DNA from: Chloroflexi bacterium OLB13
GTDB lineage: Bacteria > Chloroflexota > Anaerolineae > Aggregatilineales > Phototrophicaceae
Length of the DNA stretch: 64,000 nt
Direction of reading: 5' to 3'
Assembly: GCA_001567485.1 (NCBI GenBank)
Contig: JZRA01000068.1
Span: 248,001 to 312,000, forward strand
Positions 55,854 to 64,000 of this stretch are shown here, piece by piece. Position numbers and translations under genes: made by a program. How positions within the stretch are numbered: the first letter of the stretch is position 1; each line of letters opens with the position of its first letter. Under the pieces are notes generated by a model, which worked only from the letters and a program-made list of their open reading frames with translations, searched no databases and had not been told where the DNA came from.

Positions 55854-57455
55854 GTGGGGTACGAGGTGGTCTTGAAACACGTTTCGCCGCAGATTGACCG
55901 GCTTTCGCTTTATGTCACCGTGTTCGCCAGCGGGCTTGTGACCCTTGCAATCGAGCTGAGCGCGTCGCGCCTGCTGGGGAGCGTGTTCGGAACGAGCAAT
56001 CTCGTCTGGGCTAATATCATCGGCTTGATCTTGCTGTACCTGACGGCCGGGTATTTCATCGGCGGGCGCTGGGCGGATCGCTCGCCGTATCCGGCGACGC
56101 TGTTCCGTATTCTGCTGTGGGCCAGCTTTCTGTGTGCGCTGATCCCGCTGATTGCGCGCCCCGTCTTGCAGGCGGCGGCCCAAGCAGTCGTCGCGGCGCA
56201 GGCGGGCACAGCGATCGGGTCGTTTGTTGTGACGCTCGGCCTGTTCTCCGTACCGATCACCCTGCTGGGGTGTGTATCGCCGTTTGCGATCCGTCTCGCG
56301 GTGACGGATCCGAACGATGCGGGGCGCGTCAGCGGGACGATCTACGCGATCAGCACGCTCGGCAGTCTGGTCGGCACCTTTCTGCCGACGCTGGTGCTGC
56401 TTGGGGCCATCGGCACGACCGCGACTTTCCTCGTGCTGGCCGGATCGCTGTGGCTGATCGCGTTGATCCTGTTGGTGCGTGTCAGCGGGCGGCGCGCGCT
56501 GCGCTGGGCATGGATGCCGCTGCCCGTCGCCGCGCTGCTGCTGCTTGTGACCGGGCCGCTGCGCGCTGCACCGGAGGGCTTCACGCTGCTGGACGAACGT
56601 GAGAGCGCGTACAACTATATTCAAGTGCTTGAGAACCCGGCCGGCTTCCGGTCACTGGCGCTGAACGAGGGACAGGGCGTCCACAGTATCTATCACCCGA
56701 CGATCTTGCGTTACAACGGGACGTGGGACTACTTCTTGACCGCGCCGTTCTTCGTGCCCGACACGCGGCCGTCCGATGTGCGCTCGCTGGTCGTTATCGG
56801 GTTGGCGGCCGGAACGATCCCGCGTCAGTATCAGCACGTATTCGGTGATATTCGTATGGTCGGTTTCGAGATTGACCCGGAGATTATCGCAGTGGGCGAG
56901 GCGTACTTCGGTATGTCGGCCGATGAACTGCCGTCGCTTGAGGCCATCGCAGAGGATGGACGGCCCGGCTTGAGGGCGCTGTCCGGGACGTTCGATGTGA
57001 TCGCGCTGGATGCCTACCGGCCGCCGTACATCCCGTGGCAGCTCACGACGGTCGAGTTCTTCCGCGAGGTGCGCGCCAAGCTGACCGACCGCGGCGTCGT
57101 GGCGCTGAATGTCGGGCGGACGTCGACCGACCGCCGGCTTGTCGACGCGTTCAGCAACGTCTTGAGACAGGTCTTTCCGAGCGTGCACGCGATTGACGTC
57201 CCTCGTTCGTTCAACACGATCCTGTACGCGACAGTGATGCCGACCCATGAGGCCGATTTGCGTGCCAACGCCGCCAACTTGCCGAATGACGTACCCGCGC
57301 TGCTCCGCGACGTGCTTGAGGCAAGCCTCGACGCGCTGGCGCCGGTGACGCCCTCCGACGTGGTGTTCACCGACGACCGTGCGCCGGTCGAGGCGTTGTT
57401 CGATTCGCTGGTGCTCAACTTCCTGCTGTCGAATGATCTGGATGCGCTCCGATGA
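55854..57455 (+). CDS. Spermidine-synthase-like protein fused to a membrane domain
   Basis: A 533-residue protein. Residues ~15-230 hold about seven membrane helices (LYVTVFASGLVTLAIELSASRLLG, NLVWANIIGLILLYLTAGYFIGG..), and residues ~270-530 a Rossmann methyltransferase fold of the spermidine synthase family: SLVVIGLAAGTIPRQYQHVF (SAM/dcSAM loop), MVGFEIDPEIIAVG and FDVIALDAYRPPYIPWQLTTVEFF. This fusion ('fused MFS/spermidine synthase') is widespread but its reaction is unproven. The start is uncertain between GTG 55854 and GTG 55866. It overlaps the DUF1461 gene by ATGA. Confidence 0.8.
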   Translation: MGYEVVLKHVSPQIDRLSLYVTVFASGLVTLAIELSASRLLGSVFGTSNLVWANIIGLILLYLTAGYFIGGRWADRSPYPATLFRILLWASFLCALIPLIARPVLQAAAQAVVAAQAGTAIGSFVVTLGLFSVPITLLGCVSPFAIRLAVTDPNDAGRVSGTIYAISTLGSLVGTFLPTLVLLGAIGTTATFLVLAGSLWLIALILLVRVSGRRALRWAWMPLPVAALLLLVTGPLRAAPEGFTLLDERESAYNYIQVLENPAGFRSLALNEGQGVHSIYHPTILRYNGTWDYFLTAPFFVPDTRPSDVRSLVVIGLAAGTIPRQYQHVFGDIRMVGFEIDPEIIAVGEAYFGMSADELPSLEAIAEDGRPGLRALSGTFDVIALDAYRPPYIPWQLTTVEFFREVRAKLTDRGVVALNVGRTSTDRRLVDAFSNVLRQVFPSVHAIDVPRSFNTILYATVMPTHEADLRANAANLPNDVPALLRDVLEASLDALAPVTPSDVVFTDDRAPVEALFDSLVLNFLLSNDLDALR

Positions 57456-58188
57456 CACGACCCGGAATTGACCGATTTTTCGGCCTTGTCCTGACGCTGT
57501 TGACGCCGGTCATCCTCGTGCTCGGCAGCGTGCGGCTCATTATGTCGCCGGCGTTTCTGACGTTTGAGTATCAGCGCGCGGGGTTCCCGGCCGATGTCTA
57601 CGGGTTGACCACCGATGACCGGCTTCGCTGGGGGCCGCTGGGAATCAAGTACCTGCTGACGGATGCCGGGATCGACCTGCTGGCGGATTTGCGCTTCACG
57701 AACGGCGCGGCGCTGTTCACCCCCCGCGAACTGGAGCACATGGAGGACGTAAAGGCGGTGACGCGGATCGCGTTTGCTGTGCTCGCTGGCGTAATTGCGG
57801 CCGCTGCTGCCGCCGGCGCAGCCTGATCGTCCGGCGTCGGCGCGATGTCCTACTGGCGTCTCTAGCGCATGGCGGCCTGCTCGTGCTGGGGCTGATTGGC
57901 GCTGTCGTCGTCAGCGCTGTTGTGGCGTGGGACGCGTTCTTCACGCTGTTTCACCGCACGTTCTTTGCAGACGGCACATGGATCTTCCTGACCTCCGATA
58001 CACTGATCCGGCTGTATCCTGAGCAGTTCTGGTTTGACTGCGCCCTCGTCGTCGGCGCGCTGACGATTGGCGGCGCGCTGCTGCTCATCACGACGAACTG
58101 GCGGTATTCGCGCTCACACGCCGGCCGCGGTGATGGACGCGGCGAGCCGAGCGCATCCGAAGCCCTACGCGTTGGACAGGTGGACTAG
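57452..58188 (+). CDS. TIGR01906/DUF1461 integral membrane protein, frameshifted
   Basis: About 245 residues when repaired. The first part has a membrane helix (FFGLVLTLLTPVILVLGSVRLIM), a conserved extracytoplasmic block (RAGFPADVYGLTTDDRLRWGPLGIKYLL..ELEHMEDVKAV) and a second helix. The second part, in another frame, has LLVLGLIGAVVVSAVVAWDAFFTLFHRTFFADGTW..LIRLYPEQFW, the family's C-terminal signature. One base is missing around 57817: GCCGGCGCAGC read as GCC GGC CGC AGC joins the frames. The function is unknown. It lies between the spermidine-synthase-like and yvcK genes. Confidence 0.75.
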
Positions 58189-58189
58189 T

Positions 58190-60413
<2,224 letters not shown>

Positions 60414-60420
60414 TCTCTTG

Positions 60421-60454
60421 CGGAGCCTAGCGTGGGACGCAGAAGGCTCCGTTT
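60421..60454 (+). promoter_or_regulatory. Strong stem-loop between gapA and pgk
   Basis: CGGAGCCT (60421-60428) pairs perfectly with AGGCTCCG (60444-60451), with an inner GCGT-GGG-ACGC hairpin, then TTTC. It starts 7 bases after the gapA stop. It may terminate part of the transcripts or protect the gapA 3' end, which would make gapA more abundant than pgk. Confidence 0.5.
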
Positions 60455-60479
60455 CAATCTCGTGACTCAGGAGTGAGCG

Positions 60480-61670
60480 ATGAACAAACAGACAGTGCGT
60501 GATGTCAGCTTTGCGGGTAAGCGGGTGCTTGTCCGGGTCGACTTCAACGTGCCGCTGGACGGCCAGACCGTAACCGACGATACACGCGTGCGGGCCGCCG
60601 TGCCGACGATTAAGTATATCCTCGATCAGAAGCCGAAGGTCGTGCTGCTGATGAGTCATCTCGGCCGGCCCAAGGATGGCCCGGATCCCAAGTACTCCAT
60701 GGCGCCGGTCGCTCCGGTGCTGCAAGCTCACCTCGGCGCGCCGGTGACGTTCGTGGACGACTGCGTGGGGCCGAAGGTCGAGGCGGCGGTTGCTGCTGCC
60801 GCGCCGGGCGCCGTGCTTCTGCTGGAGAACACGCGTTTCTACAAGGGCGAGGAGAAGAACGACCCGGAACTGGCCGCGAAGATGGCCGCGTTCGGCGACG
60901 TGTTCGTCAATGACGCGTTCGGCACGGCGCACCGCGCACACGCCAGCAACGTCGGCGTGAGTTCGCATCTGCCCGCGGTGGCCGGCCTGCTGATGGAAAA
61001 AGAGATCGACTATCTGGCGACTGCGCTGGAAGACCCGGCACGGCCGTTCGTCGCCATCCTCGGCGGCGCGAAGGTCAGCGACAAGATCGCCGTGATCGAT
61101 GCGCTGATCGACAAGTGCGACGCGCTCATCATCGGCGGCGGCATGGCGAACACGTTCTTCCTCGCGCAGGGCGTGGCGCTCGGCAAATCGCTGGTTGAGG
61201 CGGACGCGGTCGAAACGGCTAAGGCGCTGCTAGCGCGCGGCCGGAGCAAGCTCGTGCTGCCCGTCGACGCGGTGATCGGTGACAAGTTCGCCGAGGACTC
61301 GGCGACGCAGACGGTCGATGTCGCGGCCGGCGTCCCCGATGGTTGGGCGATCTATGACATCGGCCCGAAGACTCAGGCGCTTTTTGCGGAGAAACTCACT
61401 GGCGCTAAGACCGTCGTGTGGAACGGCCCGATGGGCGTGTTCGAGATTGAAAAGTTCGCACACGGCACGTTCGCGGTCGCGAAAGCGCTGGCGAAGGCGA
61501 CCGAGGCGGGCGCAGTGTCGATTGTTGGCGGTGGCGACAGCGCCGCCGCTGTCGAGCAGAGCGGCTTGGCCGACAAGATCACGCACATCAGCACCGGCGG
61601 CGGGGCGAGCCTTGAGATGCTTGAGGGACAGGCGCTGCCGGGCGTCGTCGCATTGAAGGACAGAGTATAA
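60480..61670 (+). CDS. pgk: Phosphoglycerate kinase
   Basis: A 396-residue two-domain kinase that makes ATP from 1,3-bisphosphoglycerate. [81 protein letters not shown] and the C-terminal [26 protein letters not shown] nucleotide motif are intact. The length is normal. Its stop overlaps the tpiA ATG (ATAATGG). Confidence 0.95.
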   Translation: MNKQTVRDVSFAGKRVLVRVDFNVPLDGQTVTDDTRVRAAVPTIKYILDQKPKVVLLMSHLGRPKDGPDPKYSMAPVAPVLQAHLGAPVTFVDDCVGPKVEAAVAAAAPGAVLLLENTRFYKGEEKNDPELAAKMAAFGDVFVNDAFGTAHRAHASNVGVSSHLPAVAGLLMEKEIDYLATALEDPARPFVAILGGAKVSDKIAVIDALIDKCDALIIGGGMANTFFLAQGVALGKSLVEADAVETAKALLARGRSKLVLPVDAVIGDKFAEDSATQTVDVAAGVPDGWAIYDIGPKTQALFAEKLTGAKTVVWNGPMGVFEIEKFAHGTFAVAKALAKATEAGAVSIVGGGDSAAAVEQSGLADKITHISTGGGASLEMLEGQALPGVVALKDRV

Positions 61671-62436
61671 TGGCGCGAACCCCGATCCTTGCTGGCAATT
61701 GGAAGATGCACTACACGCTGACGGAGTCGGTCGGCTTCGTCAAGCAGTTGATCGAGCCGCTGAGCGCATACCCGACGGTTGAACGCGTGGTTTGCCCGAC
61801 GTTCGTCGCGCTGGCCGCCGTGGCCGAGGCACTCAAGGGGACGCCGATCAAGGTCGCGCGCAGGACGTTCACTTTGCCGAGAAGGGCGCGTATACGTCCG
61901 AGATCGCGCCGGGGATGCTGGTGGGTTTGGCCGAGTACGTCATCATCGGCCACAGCGAAGTGCGCGCCTACCTCGGTGATACCGACGAACGCATCAACAA
62001 GAAGATCCACGCGGCGATTGCGGCGGGACTCAAGCCGATTTTCGCGGTGGGTGAGGTCGAAGCGGAGTATCGCGGCGGCGCGACCGCGGACGTCGTGACC
62101 CGGCAGGTCAAGGGCGGCCTCGCGGGCGTGACGGTCGAGCAGATGGCCGGCATGGTGATCGCGTATGAGCCGGTGTGGGCGATTGGCACCGGCCTGAACG
62201 CTGATCCTGAGTACGCCAACCGTACCATTGGACTGATCCGGGGCGTCGTGCGCGAGTTGTACGGTGATGCCACGGCTTCTGCGATCCGTATCCAGTACGG
62301 CGGAAGCGTCAAGCCGAACAACATGGCCGACTACATGGCGCAGCCCGAAATCGACGGCGCGTTGGTCGGCGGCGCGTCGCTTAAGGTCGACGACTTCACC
62401 GCGCTGGTGGCCGCTGCGGCCGCGGCAAAGGGATAA
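61670..62436 (+). CDS. tpiA: Triosephosphate isomerase, frameshifted
   Basis: About 255 residues when repaired. TPILAGNWKMHYTLTES carries the active-site Asn and Lys; YVIIGHSEVRAYLGDTD the electrophilic histidine; VIAYEPVWAIGTG the catalytic glutamate; IRIQYGGSVKPNN and VGGASLKV the phosphate loop. The frame breaks near 61858: GTCGCGCGCAGG should be GTC GGC GCG CAG GAC, restoring KVGAQDVHFAEKGAYTSEI. All catalytic residues remain and the gene is essential for glycolysis, so a lost G in the assembly is most likely. Confidence 0.9.
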
Positions 62437-62445
62437 CGATTCGAC

Positions 62446-63636
62446 GTGCTGGGGGTCGCCGTCACCGCCGCCGTCTTGTTTTGGATGCTGCGCTGGATGG
62501 AGCGTTGGCTTCAGCAGCATCTGTTCAAGGTCGGCTGGCTGGTGACGCGCGACTTCCGGCTGACGACCGTCCTCTACTACGTTTTCTTCCTGCCGGGCGT
62601 GCTGCTGCATGAATTCGCGCTGTGGCTGGTGGCCGGATTCCTCAACGTGCGCGCCGACCGGCACACGCAGTTTCCGCAGCCGCAGGAGACGCCCGAACTG
62701 CGCATGAACTTCGTGCGCGTGCATCCCCGCGCGCCAAGCTGGAAGCTTACACTCATTCAATTCGCGCCGGCGCTCGCGGGATTGATCGTGATCGAAATCC
62801 TCGCCAATGCCGTGCTTGACATCACGCCGGCGCTGCACATGATGCGAACGGGCGCCGTCACTGACGTGAGCGCCGGCCTAACGCTCCTGACGTCGCGACC
62901 GAATTTCTGGTTGTGGATGTACGTCATCTTCACGGTGGGCAACACGCTCACGCCCCGCCTCAGCGCGCCCCCAGACCGGAGGGTCGTGACAGTGCTGGGG
63001 GTTGCGCTGGTCGCCGTCTTCCTATTTGCCAGCACCGGTGATCCATCCGCCGCGTCGGTCGCAGCTGCGGTGACCGCAGCGATCAACACCGTCACCGCCG
63101 CGATCGGCGTCATTGTCGTGATCGATGCGATTGCGATCTTCGCGCTGGCAATCATTGAAAACACGATTGAGCGGATCACCGGCAGCAGCGCGTCGATCCG
63201 AAACGGCCGGCTGGTCGCCCGCAAGCGGTCGGAAATCCTCGCCGAGCGCGAACAGGAACGGCAGCGCGTCGAACGTGCCAAGCAAGAGGCGCGGGAACAT
63301 GGGCCGTCTCCGCTGGAAGGCATTCCATCAATCTACCGCATGCCGTTCCCGCTGCCGGATGCGTCCGCCGCGAAACGTCCGGTGATCGTAGCGCCCGAAG
63401 AACCGCCGTCGCTCGAATCCGGGGCGGGCGCGCCGCGTGGCCCGAGCGTCATCGAAGGCGCGCGGACAGCCCCAGCAATGCCACCACCGCCCCGGCCTCA
63501 GCCGCTTAGGCTGCCGTACGGCTCGGAGGGTGCGGAGGACGAGGACGGAGCCGACGAGTCCGTCCCTGCGGATCATCTGGCGAGGAGCGACGATCAGCCG
63601 GACGGCGATGACGATTCCGAGGACGACGCCGGCTGA
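62446..63636 (+). CDS. Membrane protein, M50-peptidase-like with degenerate HExxH
   Basis: A 396-residue protein with ~6 hydrophobic helices in residues 1-240 and a charged, Pro/Asp/Glu-rich cytoplasmic tail of ~150 residues (ending DDQPDGDDDSEDDAG). FLPGVLLHEFALWLVAGFLNV resembles the membrane HExxH segment of site-2-protease-type proteins, but the second histidine is leucine, so proteolysis is doubtful. A coiled-coil-like stretch (KRSEILAEREQERQRVERAKQEAREH) begins the tail. The start is GTG 62446. I do not recognise a defined family. Confidence 0.55.
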   Translation: MLGVAVTAAVLFWMLRWMERWLQQHLFKVGWLVTRDFRLTTVLYYVFFLPGVLLHEFALWLVAGFLNVRADRHTQFPQPQETPELRMNFVRVHPRAPSWKLTLIQFAPALAGLIVIEILANAVLDITPALHMMRTGAVTDVSAGLTLLTSRPNFWLWMYVIFTVGNTLTPRLSAPPDRRVVTVLGVALVAVFLFASTGDPSAASVAAAVTAAINTVTAAIGVIVVIDAIAIFALAIIENTIERITGSSASIRNGRLVARKRSEILAEREQERQRVERAKQEAREHGPSPLEGIPSIYRMPFPLPDASAAKRPVIVAPEEPPSLESGAGAPRGPSVIEGARTAPAMPPPPRPQPLRLPYGSEGAEDEDGADESVPADHLARSDDQPDGDDDSEDDAG

Positions 63637-64000
63637 GGCATGCGCGCAATCAGCGCGAAACTGGCGATGAGCAGCGCCACCATCACGCCCAGCGCGATGG
63701 CCTTGAAGACGGCGCTTTCAAGCAGCAGGGTGAGCGCGCCGAAGAATCCGCAGAACACATAGTACAGGCTGACCACGATACGCTGATCGACGCCGTGATC
63801 GAGGAGGCGGAAATGGAGATGCCCGCGGTCGCCGGACATCGGGTTGCGTCCCTCGCGAGTGCGCCTGAACACCTGCCATGCGAAGTCCATCAAGGGCAGG
63901 CCCATGACCATCAGGATCGTCGCCATCTTCGCCCCGCCGATGATGCTCAAGGTTCCGAGCAAGTAACCGAGCAGAGGGGCGCCGCTGCCCAAGAAGATAC
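63594..64000 (-). CDS. WecA/MraY-family UDP-sugar:undecaprenyl-phosphate transferase (5' partial)
   Basis: The C-terminal ~135 residues of a polytopic glycosyl-1-phosphate transferase; the frame runs off the right edge. IFLGSGAPLLGYLLGTLSIIGGAK is the family's luminal-to-membrane segment after the active-site loop, and GDRGHLHFRLLDHGVDQ is the WecA/TagO histidine motif (HLHxRL). Two to three membrane helices follow. Such enzymes start teichoic acid, O-antigen or other envelope glycans on undecaprenyl phosphate. Its 3' end overlaps the tail of the convergent membrane protein gene by 43 bases. Confidence 0.85.
   Translation of the reverse strand, partial: IFLGSGAPLLGYLLGTLSIIGGAKMATILMVMGLPLMDFAWQVFRRTREGRNPMSGDRGHLHFRLLDHGVDQRIVVSLYYVFCGFFGALTLLLESAVFKAIALGVMVALLIASFALIARMPQPASSSESSSPSG

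Overview
The window looks like a GC-rich (about 60 % G+C) chromosomal segment of a free-living bacterium, most likely a Chloroflexota (Anaerolineae-like) genome. That placement is an inference from the mix of gene families (TIGR01906/DUF1461 membrane protein, CpXC protein, MshA-like glycosyltransferase, PA14/SH3b and PPC secreted proteins, citramalate synthase in a long ilv-leu operon). No rRNA gene is present to settle it, and I see no phage, IS element, plasmid or CRISPR array. Eight otherwise conserved genes each carry one single-base frameshift, which looks more like an unpolished assembly than gene decay.

Layout. 1-7.6 kb: a + strand envelope/lipid cluster (partial polytopic membrane protein, two GT2 glycosyltransferases, an alpha/beta hydrolase fused to an acyl-CoA synthetase, a patatin). 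7.6-10.2 kb: a radical SAM/HhH protein and a GT4 glycosyltransferase on the - strand. 10.3-17.1 kb: VOC and LON-domain proteins, a FemAB/BioF2-like acetyltransferase, an MshA-like glycosyltransferase, a small hypothetical, and two secreted proteins. 17.1-20.2 kb: argG and argH, preceded by a promoter, an Arg-rich leader peptide and an intrinsic terminator. 20.2-22.9 kb: comF, a Gfo/Idh/MocA oxidoreductase and an EamA transporter with a ykkC-type riboswitch in its 5' leader. 23.1-35.6 kb: the branched-chain operon ilvE-ilvB-ilvN-ilvC-leuA-(85 aa)-leuC-(hydrolase)-leuD-cimA-leuB-(DUF3052), headed by a Val/Ile/Leu-rich leader peptide and attenuator. 35.6-40.6 kb (- strand): solute-binding protein, nadD, obgE, AAA ATPase. 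40.9-45.9 kb: ROK kinase, orphan histidine kinase, CpXC protein, thioredoxin-like protein, DUF971. 45.9-51.2 kb: pyrB-pyrC-pyrD-pyrE-pyrF plus a metallo-hydrolase. 51.2-55.1 kb (- strand): tig-clpP-clpX and tRNA-Leu(UAG). 55.1-64 kb: GNAT, spermidine-synthase-like membrane protein, DUF1461, yvcK, gapA-pgk-tpiA, a membrane protein and a partial WecA/MraY-type transferase.

How it works together. The arg and ilv/leu operons appear to be controlled by translation-coupled transcription attenuation: in each case a short leader ORF rich in codons for the end product is followed by an intrinsic terminator, and an upstream segment can pair with the terminator's 5' arm. Isoleucine is probably made from pyruvate through citramalate (CimA, then LeuCD and LeuB); ilvD and a threonine deaminase are not in the window. 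The pyr cluster covers every step from carbamoyl-aspartate to UMP. The most interesting items are the two attenuators (leader peptides of 23 and 24 codons, easily missed by gene callers) and the ykkC-family riboswitch lying between the transporter and the ilv promoter.
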